Origin: Victivallaceae bacterium
GTDB taxonomy: Bacteria; Verrucomicrobiota; Lentisphaeria; Victivallales; Victivallaceae
Assembly: GCA_028709805.1 (NCBI GenBank)
Contig: JAQUTL010000001.1
Location: 62,001-126,000 of the forward strand
Reading direction: 5' to 3'
DNA: 64,000 bases
Below, one piece after another: positions 37,552 through 48,677 of this stretch. A model generated the notes under the pieces. That model was not told the origin of the DNA. It worked only from the letters and a program-made list of their open reading frames with translations, and did not search any database. Within the stretch, counting starts at the first letter, position 1. The number at the start of each line of letters is the position of its first letter. The translations under genes and the position numbers were made by a program.

Positions 37552-39243
37552 CTAACTCAACATCTTCAGCATCACGCCGGCGGCGACCGCCGAACCGATG
37601 ACGCCGGAAACGTTCGGTCCCATCGCATGCATCAGAAGGAAGTTGTGGGGATCGCTCTCCAAACCGACCTTGTTGACCACGCGGGCCGCCATCGGCACCG
37701 CCGACACTCCGGCCGCGCCGATCAGCGGGTTGATGTCGTCCTTGCTGCACCAGTTCATAATTTTGGCGAAAATCACGCCGCCGCCGGTTCCCACCGAGAA
37801 CGCGATCGCGCCCAGAATGAGAATGCCGATGGTGTTGAGACTCAGGAACTGGTCGGCCGACAGCTTCGAGCCTACCGAGAGTCCGAGGAAGATCGTCACG
37901 ATATTGATCAGCGCGTTCTGCGCCGTCTGGTTCAGGCGTTCGACCACGCCGCACTCGCGCATCAGGTTGCCGAACATCAGCATGCCGATCAGCGGAGCCG
38001 CGTCGGGCAGCAGGAACGCGCACAGCAGCGTAATCAGCAGCGGGAAGCACACCTTCTCCAGCTTGGAGACGCTGCGCAGCTGCTTCATTTTGATCTTGCG
38101 CTCTTTTTTGGTGGTGAGCAGCTTCATGATCGGGGGCTGGATGATCGGCACCAGAGCCATGTAGCTGTAAGCGGCGACCGCCACCGAGCCGAGCAGCTGC
38201 GGAGACAGTTTGCTGGTCAGATAAATCGCGGTCGGGCCGTCGGCGCCGCCGATGATGCCGATGCTGGCCGCGTCGCGCAGCGTGAAGGTGATTCCCGGCA
38301 CATAGACCGAGAGGAACACCGCGCCGAGCAGCGCAAAGAAGATGCCGAGCTGAGCCGCGCCGCCGAGCAGCGAGGTCTTCGGGTTGGCGATCAGCGGACC
38401 GAAGTCGGTCATCGCTCCCACGCCCATGAAGATCAGCAGCGGGAAGAGTCCGGTTTCAAGTCCGCAGTTGTAGAGCAGTCCGAGCAGTCCTTCCGGGCCG
38501 GAGATGCCGGCCAGCGGAATGTTGGACAGGATCGCGCCGAATCCGATCGGCAGCAGCAGCAGCGGCTCATATTCTTTGAACACCGCCAGATAGATCAGCA
38601 GAATGCCGACCAGCATCATCACCACGCGCCCCACGCCGAGAATCCAGGTTTTTGCGAAGTCGGCGCCGGTCTGGTTGATGATGTCGTAGATGCCGGTTGA
38701 GTGCCACAGGTTGTTGAACATCTCGCCCATGGGCGGGAGCGGCTTGTTGGCTTCCGGGTCCATATTGGCCATGGAGCTGTGCACCACGGCCTTTTTCTGG
38801 AAGGTGAAAACCATGGTGCCGGCCGCTACGGAATTGGCGGCGGTGATCGCCGGGTTGACATAGGTGATCTGGCCGCCGACCTCGGACTTGACCTTGGCTT
38901 TGCTGCGTCCTGGAATGTCGAGGGTCATCAGCTCAAGGTTCGGGCTGACTTTCTTGCCGGCGGAAACGTAGGCCGAGAAGACCACGGCCGGCTTTTCCCA
39001 GACATAATATACGTTAACCATGTCTTCGCCGTGCGGACCTTTGTATTCAACCCGGGTGAACACCGGGTCGCCGTCATCCGGCAACAGCGCGACGTCCACA
39101 TTTGCGGCGTTGAGATCGAGTCCGGTATTGATTGCCGCCGCGGCGGGCAGCGCTCCGATGGTGGTGGTCGCGGTTTCCTGAGCGGTCAGCGACAGCCCGG
39201 CAAACGCGAACAACGCGATGAATGTTGTGAGCAGACGACGCAT
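37552..39243 (-). CDS. Na+-translocating decarboxylase beta subunit (OadB/GcdB/MmdB family) with N-terminal periplasmic extension
   Basis: [20 protein letters not shown]...[16 protein letters not shown]...[21 protein letters not shown]; about 200-aa N-terminal extension with signal-like segment. Confidence 0.93.
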   Translation of the reverse strand: MRRLLTTFIALFAFAGLSLTAQETATTTIGALPAAAAINTGLDLNAANVDVALLPDDGDPVFTRVEYKGPHGEDMVNVYYVWEKPAVVFSAYVSAGKKVSPNLELMTLDIPGRSKAKVKSEVGGQITYVNPAITAANSVAAGTMVFTFQKKAVVHSSMANMDPEANKPLPPMGEMFNNLWHSTGIYDIINQTGADFAKTWILGVGRVVMMLVGILLIYLAVFKEYEPLLLLPIGFGAILSNIPLAGISGPEGLLGLLYNCGLETGLFPLLIFMGVGAMTDFGPLIANPKTSLLGGAAQLGIFFALLGAVFLSVYVPGITFTLRDAASIGIIGGADGPTAIYLTSKLSPQLLGSVAVAAYSYMALVPIIQPPIMKLLTTKKERKIKMKQLRSVSKLEKVCFPLLITLLCAFLLPDAAPLIGMLMFGNLMRECGVVERLNQTAQNALINIVTIFLGLSVGSKLSADQFLSLNTIGILILGAIAFSVGTGGGVIFAKIMNWCSKDDINPLIGAAGVSAVPMAARVVNKVGLESDPHNFLLMHAMGPNVSGVIGSAVAAGVMLKMLS

Positions 39244-39247
39244 GATG

Positions 39248-41056
39248 TTACTTCTCCTCAATGCTGGCGAGCACATCGCCCTGCGCTATGACATCGCCGA
39301 CCTTGACCATGATTTCGAGCACTTTGCCCGGCTTCTCGGCCTTGATCGGGGTTTCCTGCTTCATGGCTTCGATGATGACGATGGTGTCGCCTTCGGCCAC
39401 TTCGCTGCCGGCGTCGGCGACGACTTTCATCACCGTGCCGGGGAGCGGGGAGGCCAGTTCAGCGGCTTTTCCGCTGCCTGCCGCCGCGGCCGCCGGAGCG
39501 GCGCTGCCGCCGGCGGAGACGCCGACCTTGTAGCTCTTGCCGTTGACCACCACGCTGCCGTCGGCTTCCACCTGGGCGTTGTAGTTTTTGCCGTCGACAT
39601 TGACGGTGTAGTTGCCGGCGCCGTTCTGCTTCGCGGCCGGTTTTTCGTCTTCCTTGTAGCGGATGCCGAGCGGCTTATTGCCCTTCAGGAAGTCGATGCC
39701 CTTGTCGCCGCAGGTGGCGGTGATGAAGACGTTCTCGTCGCTGACCGGCAGTCCGGCGGCTTCAAGTTTCGCCGTGGCGGCCTTGACGCCGAGTTCGGGA
39801 TTGCGGTCATTGATGTCATGCACGTCCTCGGTGGTCGGCTGCTTGCCGAGCTGTTCGGCGGCGATCTTCACCACTTCCGGGTCCGGAGTGGCGGGAGTCT
39901 TGCCGAAGTAGCCGAGCACCATGTTGCCGTAGCCGGTGGTGATTTTCTTCCACGGCCCCTGCATCACGTTGCTGAACGCCTGCTGGAAATAGAACTGGGA
40001 GACCGGGGTGACGCTGGTGCCGAAACCGCCCTTGGCAACGCATTCCTTCATCGCCTCGATGGTGGCGGGGAATTTGTCCAGGCACTTGTTGTCGCGCATC
40101 ATCTGGGTGTTGGCGGTAAGTGCGCCGCCCGGCATCGGGGAGAAGATGATCTTCGGAGAGATCATGGTGGATTCCGGCGGCATGAAGTATTTGGAGAGGC
40201 ATTTTTCAAACACGTGTTCGGCCTCAAGGATTTTGTCCGGGTCGATATCGAGCGCGTAGTCGGTGCCGCGCAGTTTCTGCCACATCACCAGGATGTCGGC
40301 CTGGCAGGTGCCGCCGGAGAGCGGCGACATGGCGAGGTCGATGATATTGGCTCCGGCCTCGATCGCCGCAAAGTTGCAGGCAACGCTCTGTCCGGCGGTC
40401 TCGTGGGTGTGGAACTGGATGATCACGTCATCGCCGAGCAGTTTGCGGGCGGCCTTGACGGTCTCGTAAACGGTCTGCGGAGTGGATGTGCCGGAAGCGT
40501 CTTTGAACGCGAGGCTGTCAAACGGCACGCCGGCGTCGAGGAAACTCTTGAGCTTGTCGGCATAAAACTGCGGGGTGTGCACATAGGACTCGTGCAGCGA
40601 CGGAGCCAGCCCCATCATGGTGACGGTGATCTGGTGCTTCACGCCGGCTTCCTTGATGCATTTGCCGGAGAAGGCGACGTTGCGCACGTCGTTCAGCGCG
40701 TCGAAGTTGCGGATGGTGGAAACGCCGTGCTTGGCGAACATCTTCGCATGCAGGTTGATGATGTCGCGCGACTGGGAGACCAGGCCGACCACGTTGGCGC
40801 CGCGGGCCAGCGTCTGGAGGTTGACGTCCGGACCGACCATCTTGCGGATCTTGTCCATGACTTCAAACGCATCCTGCTGGCAGTAGAAGTAGCTGCTCTG
40901 GAAGAGGGCGCCGCCGCCGATTTCAAAGTTGCGGGTTCCGGCCGCCAGCGCCGCTTCGATCGCCGGAGCGTAGTCTTCGAACTTCACGCGGGCTCCGAGA
41001 CACGACTGAAAACCGTCGCGGAAGGAGGTGTCCATGAAAGAGATTTTTTTAGCCAT
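39248..41056 (-). CDS. Oxaloacetate decarboxylase alpha / pyruvate carboxylase subunit B-type carboxyltransferase with biotinyl domain
   Basis: [31 protein letters not shown]...[38 protein letters not shown]; biotinyl EAMKQETPI. Confidence 0.93.
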   Translation of the reverse strand: MAKKISFMDTSFRDGFQSCLGARVKFEDYAPAIEAALAAGTRNFEIGGGALFQSSYFYCQQDAFEVMDKIRKMVGPDVNLQTLARGANVVGLVSQSRDIINLHAKMFAKHGVSTIRNFDALNDVRNVAFSGKCIKEAGVKHQITVTMMGLAPSLHESYVHTPQFYADKLKSFLDAGVPFDSLAFKDASGTSTPQTVYETVKAARKLLGDDVIIQFHTHETAGQSVACNFAAIEAGANIIDLAMSPLSGGTCQADILVMWQKLRGTDYALDIDPDKILEAEHVFEKCLSKYFMPPESTMISPKIIFSPMPGGALTANTQMMRDNKCLDKFPATIEAMKECVAKGGFGTSVTPVSQFYFQQAFSNVMQGPWKKITTGYGNMVLGYFGKTPATPDPEVVKIAAEQLGKQPTTEDVHDINDRNPELGVKAATAKLEAAGLPVSDENVFITATCGDKGIDFLKGNKPLGIRYKEDEKPAAKQNGAGNYTVNVDGKNYNAQVEADGSVVVNGKSYKVGVSAGGSAAPAAAAAGSGKAAELASPLPGTVMKVVADAGSEVAEGDTIVIIEAMKQETPIKAEKPGKVLEIMVKVGDVIAQGDVLASIEEK

Positions 41057-41106
41057 TTTTTACCTTCGTGTATAGTGTAGTTGTTATGCTTGTTGCTGAC
41101 TCGTTG

Positions 41107-41340
41107 TTATTTGCCGGAGGCGCGGAAAGCCGCCACCGCCGCCGCCACCGCCGCCGGGTCGACCGCCGGAGCGGCCGACTTCTTGGCCGCCGGAGCCGGG
41201 GCCGCGAGCAGGTTCTTGTACGGTTCGAGCACTTTGCCCATGATTCGCATCAGAAAGTTCATGACCACGAGGAAGACAAAAACCATCCCCATGCCGACGA
41301 TCATCATCTTGAAGCCTTCGCCGATAAGTTCAGTACTCAT
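41107..41340 (-). CDS. OadG-like decarboxylase gamma subunit
   Basis: Small protein: one TM (MMIVGMGMVFVFLVVMNFLMRIMG) followed by Ala/Pro-rich tail; located between oadA-like and birA-like genes. Confidence 0.8.
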   Translation of the reverse strand: MSTELIGEGFKMMIVGMGMVFVFLVVMNFLMRIMGKVLEPYKNLLAAPAPAAKKSAAPAVDPAAVAAAVAAFRASGK

Positions 41341-41371
41341 TTTTCACCTTGTTTTTATGTGTTAAGAACTC

Positions 41372-42124
41372 TTAAAAAATATTTTTCAAGCACGTCCGGT
41401 CGATTTTTACGTCTCCCGAACTTATTTTTTCCAGTGTTCCGCCGTGACGGAGCAGCATCTCGCCTCCGGGGGCGACATCCTCAAATATTCCGGTTCTGGA
41501 CCCGGAAAATCCCACTACTGTAAGTTCGCGGCCGATCAGCCGGTTTTCCTTCTTCCATTCCGCAAAAATACTTTCCGGTTTATTTGAATATATAATATAG
41601 CGCCGCTTGAGGTAAAAAGCCAATCGCTCCGCGAAAAAAAACGGTTTTATCGTCCTGCCGGTTTCATGTAAAACCCCGGTGGCGGCCTGATCGATGGCGG
41701 CCAGATCGCCGGCGGTCATGTTCAGGTTGACGCCGATGCCTGCGACCACGCCGAGCAGACGGTTTTGCGAGTCGGTCACGCTTTCACAGAGCATGCCGGC
41801 GAGTTTTGCCGTGGCGACGTAAATGTCGTTCGGCCACTTGAGATAGGCGGAGAGTTCCGGAGCGAGTTCGCGCAGGGTGTCGAGCGCGGCCAGTGAAAGC
41901 GCCGTGGTGGCGCCGAACGGGGCGCGGCAGTTTTTCAACACGGCGCTGCCGTAGAGATTTACACCGCGCGGTGAGATCCAGCGCCGGTTGAGCCTTCCGC
42001 GTCCGGCGGTTTGTGCGGCGGCGCAGACGATGCATCCGTCGCTCAAACTGTTGAAGTGGAGCTTCGCATAGCTGTTGGTCGAGTCGATCTCGTCCAAGAA
42101 AACCACAGGCTTGTCCATATGCAA
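41372..42124 (-). CDS. birA: Biotin-[acetyl-CoA-carboxylase] ligase
   Basis: DEIDSTNSYAK...AAAQTAGRGRLNRRWISP...LKWPNDIYVATAKLAGMLCE...GVVAGIGVNLNM. Confidence 0.93.
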   Translation of the reverse strand: MHMDKPVVFLDEIDSTNSYAKLHFNSLSDGCIVCAAAQTAGRGRLNRRWISPRGVNLYGSAVLKNCRAPFGATTALSLAALDTLRELAPELSAYLKWPNDIYVATAKLAGMLCESVTDSQNRLLGVVAGIGVNLNMTAGDLAAIDQAATGVLHETGRTIKPFFFAERLAFYLKRRYIIYSNKPESIFAEWKKENRLIGRELTVVGFSGSRTGIFEDVAPGGEMLLRHGGTLEKISSGDVKIDRTCLKNIF

Positions 42125-42459
42125 ATCCGGCTTACCCTTTGTGTTGGCCTTTAAAATACAGCGTATTTGGGAAAATGCAAGTTAAAGGTTTTTCGGCGGC
42201 TTCCGGTTGTGTCGCCGGCCGGCCGCTTTCGGCGCGTGAGGTGTTTAGGGATTTGCTGCGCCGAATGCAAAACGCCGGCATGGTCGCGGCAATCGGCCAT
42301 ATTACATAATTAATATTGACAAAACCGCCGGCCTCGGCAATTTTATTGAAACTTTCAAAATATGAAGCGGAGGAGAGTTGGTTTTTTATTGAATAAAAAA
42401 ATATCAATGCTATATTTATAATCAATGCATTTTTAACAAAGGCAAGGAGACGCTTTAAC

Positions 42460-44028
42460 ATGAAAAAAGTTCTTATTCCGACCAAGCTTGATAAATTTGC
42501 CGCCAAAATGTTGACCGAGAAGGGATTTTCGGTGGTTCAGGACGCCGAGAAGCCGCTTGCCGAGCTTGCAGCCGCCAACTCCGACGCCGAAGTGATGATC
42601 GTGCGCAGCGAGAAGGTTACGCCGGAAATCATCGACGCGATGCCGAAGCTCAAGCTGGTGGTTCGCGCCGGCGCCGGATTCAACACTATCGACATCAAAT
42701 ACGCCCGCAAGCGCAACGTGGACGTGATGAACACTCCGGGCGCCAACAGCAACGCCGTGGCCGAAGAGGTAGTGGCGATGATTCTGGCGGCCTACCGCTT
42801 TGTAGTTGCCGGCGACAACTCCACCCGCGCCGGAAACTGGGAGAAGAAGAAATTCATGGGCAGCGAGCTGACCGGCAAGACCGTCGGCATCATGGGACTG
42901 GGGCATATCGGCCAGCTTCTGGTCAAGCGTCTCAGCGGTTTTGAGGTAAAGGTTCTCGGGTACGACCCGTTCCTTTCGGCCGAACTCGCCGAACAGCTCG
43001 GCGTGACGCTGGTGGGAGTTGAGGACATCTTTGCCCAGTCGGACATCATTTCTCTGCATATTCCTGAAAATGACGAGACCCGCGGCATGATCAACGCCAG
43101 GCTGTTCGGGCTGATGAAGCCGGGCGCGATGCTGGTCAACTGCGCCCGTGCCGGCATCATCAACGAAGCCGACCTGCGCGCCGCCAAGGCGGAAAAGAAG
43201 ATCATTTTCTGCAATGACGTTTATCCGAAGGACGAAGCCGGAGACAAGCCGGTCAAGGATATCGCCGATATCATGCTTCCCCACCTCGGCGCCAACACCA
43301 ACGAGGCGAACTTTAACGCCGCCCGCCGCGCCGCCGAGCAGACGATTGACTATTTTGAGCACGGCAACACCGCCTGCGTCGTCAATAAGGAGCTGCCGGA
43401 CAACTTTGATCCGATGTATCAGAAGCTGGCCTATGTGTTGACCGCGATCGCCTATAAATATCTCAGCGAGACCCAGCCGAGCAAGATCGCCACCAGTTTC
43501 TACGGTAAGCTGAACGGGTTCGGCAAATGGCTGGTTGCTCCGATTGTGGCGGCGGTTTCCGGCGAAGTCGATCCGCACGACGCGGCCGACGCCGCCGAGT
43601 TTCTCGCCCGTCGCGGCGTGTCGCTGGTCAACCGTGAAGTGGACGACTCCAAGAAATACGGCAACGCCATGACCATCGACCTGTTTGCCGGGCAGAATGA
43701 AATCCGCACCTGCAGCGTTCGCGGCACCACGGCGGAGAATCATCTGATGATTTCCCGCATCGGCAATTTTGAGCACATCTATCTTGAGCCGACCGGCAAC
43801 ATGCTGTTCGTCGAATACGAAGACGCTCCCGGCGTGATCGGCAAGATCGCCGGACTGCTTGGCGAGAAAAACATCAACATCGTCGACATCCGTGCGCCGC
43901 AGAACATGAACGGCACCAAGGCGCTGGCGATATTCAAAACAAATATGGCGGTTCCGCAGCTGATTGTTGACAAAATCAAAGAGGCGGTCAAGGCCAGCAT
44001 CGCGTTCACGTTGTCCTACAACGCCTGA
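42460..44028 (+). CDS. serA: D-3-phosphoglycerate dehydrogenase
   Basis: VVRAGAGFNTIDIKYARKRNVDVMNTPGANSNAVAE...GKTVGIMGLGHIGQLLVKRL; C-terminal ACT-like domain. Confidence 0.93.
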   Translation: MKKVLIPTKLDKFAAKMLTEKGFSVVQDAEKPLAELAAANSDAEVMIVRSEKVTPEIIDAMPKLKLVVRAGAGFNTIDIKYARKRNVDVMNTPGANSNAVAEEVVAMILAAYRFVVAGDNSTRAGNWEKKKFMGSELTGKTVGIMGLGHIGQLLVKRLSGFEVKVLGYDPFLSAELAEQLGVTLVGVEDIFAQSDIISLHIPENDETRGMINARLFGLMKPGAMLVNCARAGIINEADLRAAKAEKKIIFCNDVYPKDEAGDKPVKDIADIMLPHLGANTNEANFNAARRAAEQTIDYFEHGNTACVVNKELPDNFDPMYQKLAYVLTAIAYKYLSETQPSKIATSFYGKLNGFGKWLVAPIVAAVSGEVDPHDAADAAEFLARRGVSLVNREVDDSKKYGNAMTIDLFAGQNEIRTCSVRGTTAENHLMISRIGNFEHIYLEPTGNMLFVEYEDAPGVIGKIAGLLGEKNINIVDIRAPQNMNGTKALAIFKTNMAVPQLIVDKIKEAVKASIAFTLSYNA

Positions 44029-44047
44029 TTCAGCACGTTGTTCAATG

Positions 44048-44081
44048 AAAAACCGGAGCCGGGTTCGGCTCCGGTTTTTTT
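44048..44081 (+). terminator. Rho-independent terminator after serA
   Basis: AACCGGAGCCGggttCGGCTCCGGTTTTTTT. Confidence 0.9.
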
Positions 44082-44310
44082 GTCTGCGGTTCCGGTTTGT
44101 ATCGGTCATCCGCCGTCTCAAGTTTGTCCGCCGCGGCCTTTCCGTCGGCGTCGGCAACTCTCTTCCAGTTGAGAGATTGCCGGCGAATCCCCGGGTGCAC
44201 GCGGCAGCGCGGACTCGATGTTTCCGAACACGGCATGGAAGCCTATTCCGGCTTCCAGATATTCGCCAATATGTGATTTTGCTGTTTTTCGCGGCGGCCG
44301 CGGTTGTTTT

Positions 44311-46053
44311 TCAGTCGCGTTCCGCCGTGAACTCCAGCGTGGCGGAATTAAGTTTTTCCAGCTCCAGCACGACGATTTCGTTTATGCCGCGGCGCAGCGC
44401 CGGCGCCGGGATGTAGAGCGTGTCGCCCGGTCCGCGGTTCCAGTAGCGGCCGAGGTTGAAGCCGTTGATCCAGACTGCGCCCTTGACTCCCGGAAAACGC
44501 AGGAAGGTGTCGCGGATATCCTTGAGGTGAAATACGGCGCGGTGGAAGGAGGCTGGCTCGTCGGAAAAAGCTCCGAAGCCGAGTCTGGACAGCGAGTCCA
44601 GCGGCAGGGCGCGGCAAAGCCAGTCAAGCTGTATCTGGAGGTCGAGCGCCACGCTTCCGGAGATACCCTTGAAGTCGCGCCCGGTCAGCGGACCGTAATT
44701 GATGTGTCCGCAGTTCTCGACCAGCACTTCAAGTTCGGCGCCGCCGGACGGAATGGCGACGGTGAACGGATGCGATCCGTCGTCGCGATAGCGGTTGCCG
44801 AGGTATTGGCCGTCGAGCCACACCTGAGCGTAGTCGTTCACTCCGGTGAGCCGCAGCGGACAGCTCGCCACCGGACCGTCCAGATGTTTAGTGTAATGGA
44901 CGAACCCGAATGTTTCGCCGAGCTGTTCCTGCGTTTTCGGCGTCACCGACCGCTCGGCGGCGGAGGCGAGTTTGTCGAGGTTGTCCCGCAGTTTAACCGA
45001 GGCGCTGAGTTGAACCGGCGGCGGCGCGAAACGGTGGCCGGCGAGTACGGTTGCTATCCGCACGTTTCTGGTGTGGCGGCGTATGATCTCCTGACAGAGA
45101 TCGAACTTCTCGGTCGGGTCGCCGGCTTCGGACAGCGGCGCGTCGTAGTCGTAACTGGTGACGGTCGGGGAATATTCGGCGGCGGTGTTGCCGTTGGCGC
45201 CGTTGGTGAATCCGAAATTGGTTCCGCCGTGGAACATATAGAAGTTGACCGAGGCTCCGGCCTTAAGCATTGCCGAGAGTTCATCCGCTACTTCGGAACC
45301 GGGACGGGCGTGATGTTCTTCGCCCCAGTGGTCGAACCAGCCGTCCCAGAATTCCATGCAGAAGTCCGGCTCGTCGGGGCGGCGGCTACGGCGGGCGGTG
45401 AAAGCGTCCTGATGATGCGAGCCGAAGTTGACGCAGGCCAGACAGCCGTCGATCATTCCGCCGTTAAGGAAATGGTCGCCGCCGCCGTCGCTGGTGAACA
45501 GCGGCACATTGATGCCGGAAGCAATATAAAAATCGCGCAGTGCGTTCAGGTATTTTTTATCGTGCGAATAGCTGCCGTATTCATTTTCCACCTGCATGGC
45601 GATGATCGGACCGCCGCCGGCGGCCAGCAGCGGCCTGACCTGTTTGAACACGGCGGACAGATAATCGGTGGCGGCTTCAAAAAACGGCTTGTTGGTGCGG
45701 CGCAGTTCGACGCCGGGCAGAACGGTGAGCCAGCCGGGCAGTCCGCCGCCGTCGTGTTCGGCGCAGATGTACGGGCCGGGGCGGAGAATGGCATGGAGCC
45801 CGTGCTCTTTGATTTTGCGTAAAAACAAAGCCAGATCAAGGCCGCCGGAGAAGTCGAAGCGGCCGCGGTGCCTCTCGTGAAGGTTCCACGGAACGTAGGT
45901 TTCAACGGCATTCAATCCGAAGGAGACCGCCTTGTCCAGACGGTCATCCCAAAGTCCGGGGTGAACCCGGAAGTAGTGAATTGCTCCCGATATAAGTTGT
46001 ACTTTCTTTCCGTCGATCTCAAAACCGGTTTTTCCGATATTGACAGTGCTCAT
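44311..46053 (-). CDS. Beta-galactosidase, glycoside hydrolase family 35
   Basis: ISGAIHYFRVHPGLWDDRLDKAVSFGLNAVETYVPWNLHE...MQVENEYGSY...YMFHGGTNFGFTNGAN. Confidence 0.95.
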   Translation of the reverse strand: MSTVNIGKTGFEIDGKKVQLISGAIHYFRVHPGLWDDRLDKAVSFGLNAVETYVPWNLHERHRGRFDFSGGLDLALFLRKIKEHGLHAILRPGPYICAEHDGGGLPGWLTVLPGVELRRTNKPFFEAATDYLSAVFKQVRPLLAAGGGPIIAMQVENEYGSYSHDKKYLNALRDFYIASGINVPLFTSDGGGDHFLNGGMIDGCLACVNFGSHHQDAFTARRSRRPDEPDFCMEFWDGWFDHWGEEHHARPGSEVADELSAMLKAGASVNFYMFHGGTNFGFTNGANGNTAAEYSPTVTSYDYDAPLSEAGDPTEKFDLCQEIIRRHTRNVRIATVLAGHRFAPPPVQLSASVKLRDNLDKLASAAERSVTPKTQEQLGETFGFVHYTKHLDGPVASCPLRLTGVNDYAQVWLDGQYLGNRYRDDGSHPFTVAIPSGGAELEVLVENCGHINYGPLTGRDFKGISGSVALDLQIQLDWLCRALPLDSLSRLGFGAFSDEPASFHRAVFHLKDIRDTFLRFPGVKGAVWINGFNLGRYWNRGPGDTLYIPAPALRRGINEIVVLELEKLNSATLEFTAERD

Positions 46054-46251
46054 AAATGTGTCATTCTCCTTTTTGCTTTAAAATATGCCATTGCGTGCCG
46101 GCGTTTTCAAGGAGACAACCCGTTTTGCGGGATAAAAAAGACTTATGTTTTGCTTGATTGATCCGATATCGGACAAATCCGGCGCCGGCGGACGCGTCTT
46201 TCTATACATGTCCGGCTTGTTGAGCTGTTTTTATTCGTGTTTTATCCGACT

Positions 46252-46293
46252 AAAAAAAACGTCCTCCGTGGTTTGGAACCCGGAGGAACGTTT
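46252..46293 (-). terminator. Rho-independent terminator after rubrerythrin
   Basis: Minus strand AACGTTCCTCCGGGttccaaaCCACGGAGGACGTTTTTTT. Confidence 0.8.
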
Positions 46294-46318
46294 ATGTTTC
46301 AACAATTGACGGAGGCGA

Positions 46319-46864
46319 TTAGAAATAGCGCTTCAGAAGTCCTTCAAAAGCGCGGCCGTGACGGGCCTCGTCCTTGCACATTTCGTGAACGGTGTCATGG
46401 ATGGCGTCATAGCCGAGTTCCTTGGCGCGCTTGGCGATCGCGAGCTTGCCGGCGGTGGCGCCGTTCTCGGCGGCGACGCGTTTGGCAAGATTCAATCTGG
46501 TGTCGGCGTCAACGACTTCGCCGAGCATTTCGGCAAACTTCGAAGCGTGCTCCGCCTCTTCAAAAGCGATGCGCTTGTAGGCTTCGGCGACTTCCGGAAA
46601 TCCTTCGCGGTCGGCCTGACGGCTCATCGCAAGGTACATTCCAACTTCACAGCATTCGCCGGTGAAGTTTGCTCGCAGTCCTTCGACCACTTCCGGATCA
46701 ACTCCCTTTGCCACGCCAATGCGGTGTTCGTCGGCAAAAACCAATTTTTCCGAAGACCCCTGTTCAACGAACTTGCTTCTCGGCGCCTTGCACTGAGGGC
46801 AGAATTCCGGGGGCTCGTTGCCTTCGTACACATAACCGCAGACCTGACAAACATACTTCTTCAT
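46319..46864 (-). CDS. Rubrerythrin with N-terminal rubredoxin domain (reverse-type)
   Basis: [32 protein letters not shown] then ferritin-like [26 protein letters not shown]. Confidence 0.93.
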   Translation of the reverse strand: MKKYVCQVCGYVYEGNEPPEFCPQCKAPRSKFVEQGSSEKLVFADEHRIGVAKGVDPEVVEGLRANFTGECCEVGMYLAMSRQADREGFPEVAEAYKRIAFEEAEHASKFAEMLGEVVDADTRLNLAKRVAAENGATAGKLAIAKRAKELGYDAIHDTVHEMCKDEARHGRAFEGLLKRYF

Positions 46865-46958
46865 TTTGACTTTCCCTTTCGTCGTTTGATTTTGATACAA
46901 ATAAATTAGTATTGATTACTGAAAATGCAAATCAAAAAGTCAAAAAAGGTAAAAAAAA

Positions 46959-48677
46959 TCAGAATTTTGGTCCGCGGCGTTTTTTCTTAAGCACCTGGAT
47001 TTGTCCCCGCCGCTCCTTAAGTCCGCGGTTCACCGGGATGGCGTTGCCATTGGAATCCTTTCCGGTGTAATACATTGCGGCGCCCATGGTCATCGGCAGC
47101 GGAATATAGTCCTGCACCTGCTGCGGACTCCAGTTGTTTTTGTTCAGGAAGTCATCGACGGTCTTCATCTCCTTTTCGCCGCAGCCGGGGAAGTTGGAGA
47201 TGAACAGTGGAATGACATATTGCTCCTTGCCGCATTTTGCGCTTTCCTCGTAGAATCGGCGCATCACTTCAAAGAACTCCTCGGCGGTGCTTTTGCGCAT
47301 CAGCCGGAGCACTTTCGGGTCAAGATGCTCCGGGGCGAGCTTCATGTGGCCGGAGACGTGATTGCGGACAAGCTCCCGGAACAGTTCGGTCTGTTTCAAG
47401 GTCAGGTCGAGCCGGATGCCGGAGTTGATATAAAGATGCTTTACCTTCGGCAACTTTGAGATTGTCCTCAGCATTTCGATCTCCTCCTTGCCGTCGCAGA
47501 CATAGTTGGGGCAGATCGACGGGAAAAGGCAGCTTGGCCGCCGGCATTTTTCGCACTGTTCCGGATTGAGATAGCGGCTCATGTAAATATTTCCGGCGGC
47601 CCCGCCGATGTCGGAGATGGTGCCGTGGAAATCTTTGCGCTCGCAGATTTTTTCAGCGGAAAATTTTATCGAATCAATCGAACGGCTGGTTACATGCCGC
47701 CCCTGATGCGACACCAGACCGCAGAACGCGCAGCCTCCCGGACAGCCGCGGATCGCCGGTATTGAATGTTTGATGGTTTCAAACGCCGGTATCCGTTTTT
47801 TGTATTTCGGGTGCGGCGAGCCGGAATAGGGCAGGTTGTGCACCGCGTCAAGCTCCTCGGTTGTCATCGGCTCCGGCGGCGGCTCCACCACCAGTATGCG
47901 TTCGCCGTAGCGCTGAAAGAACCCGACGGAGCTTACGCCGGACATTTGAGCTTCAATCATCTTGGTGGCGGTCATGATGGCGTCGCGGTCGGCCAGCGTC
48001 TGCTCCCATGACGGGAGTTCCTGATATTTCTCCGTCGGCTTGAATTCGAGCGCGGCGTTTTTTCCGAGCAGCACCGCCGTGCCGCCGATTCCGCCGAGCG
48101 GCTCGCCGGCCAAGAGGCGGCGGAATATTTCCGTTACCGACTTCTCGCCCTGACCGAACGAGAGAATGTCGGCCTTTGAGTCCACCAGCATGCTCGGGCG
48201 CAGCTTGTCCTGCCAGTAATCGTAGTGGGCGATCCGGCGCAGGCTGGCCTCCAGCCCGCCGATCATCACTTTGACGCCGGGAAACGCCTGTTTGACCAGT
48301 TGGGTGTAAACCACCAGCGCGTGCGGCGGGCGCAGCCCGGTCTGACCGTCCTCGCTGTAGGCGTCCTCGCGGCGGAGGCGGCGGCCGGCGGTGTAGATGT
48401 TGACCATGGAGTCCATGTTTCCGGAAGTGACGCCGGCTCCGATGAGCGGACGGCCGAGCGCTTTCATGCAGTCGGTATTTTTCCAGTCCGGCTGGGCGAT
48501 GATTCCGGTGCGGTAACCCTGTGAGAGCAGCATCCGCCCGATCAGTGAAACGCCGTACGACGGATGGTCGACATAGCAGTCTCCGGTCACGAGAAGGATA
48601 TCAATATCCTTCCAGCCGAGTTTGTCCATTTCGGCGCGGGAGGTCGGCATGAACGGTATGTTTATTGGTTCTTTCAT
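46959..48677 (-). CDS. YgiQ-family radical SAM protein
   Basis: RGCPGGCAFCGLVSHQGRHVTSRS; HMKLAPEHLDPKVLRLMRK; PLFISNFPGCGEKEM. Confidence 0.95.
   Translation of the reverse strand: MKEPINIPFMPTSRAEMDKLGWKDIDILLVTGDCYVDHPSYGVSLIGRMLLSQGYRTGIIAQPDWKNTDCMKALGRPLIGAGVTSGNMDSMVNIYTAGRRLRREDAYSEDGQTGLRPPHALVVYTQLVKQAFPGVKVMIGGLEASLRRIAHYDYWQDKLRPSMLVDSKADILSFGQGEKSVTEIFRRLLAGEPLGGIGGTAVLLGKNAALEFKPTEKYQELPSWEQTLADRDAIMTATKMIEAQMSGVSSVGFFQRYGERILVVEPPPEPMTTEELDAVHNLPYSGSPHPKYKKRIPAFETIKHSIPAIRGCPGGCAFCGLVSHQGRHVTSRSIDSIKFSAEKICERKDFHGTISDIGGAAGNIYMSRYLNPEQCEKCRRPSCLFPSICPNYVCDGKEEIEMLRTISKLPKVKHLYINSGIRLDLTLKQTELFRELVRNHVSGHMKLAPEHLDPKVLRLMRKSTAEEFFEVMRRFYEESAKCGKEQYVIPLFISNFPGCGEKEMKTVDDFLNKNNWSPQQVQDYIPLPMTMGAAMYYTGKDSNGNAIPVNRGLKERRGQIQVLKKKRRGPKF

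Noticed and set aside
39218-41080. 620-aa plus-strand ORF antisense to the oadA-like gene
   Set aside because: Shadow ORF from high-GC codon bias; low-complexity composition and no motifs, while the opposite strand encodes a clear carboxyltransferase
42433-44157. 574-aa minus-strand ORF antisense to serA
   Set aside because: Same shadow-ORF effect; SerA motifs are unambiguous on the plus strand
44218-45822. 534-aa plus-strand ORF antisense to GH35 gene
   Set aside because: No recognisable domain; GH35 signature on minus strand
46864-46925. Possible PerR-like box upstream of rubrerythrin (TTAGTA-N5-TACTGA)
   Set aside because: Arms imperfect and different from the palindrome before the Fur-family gene
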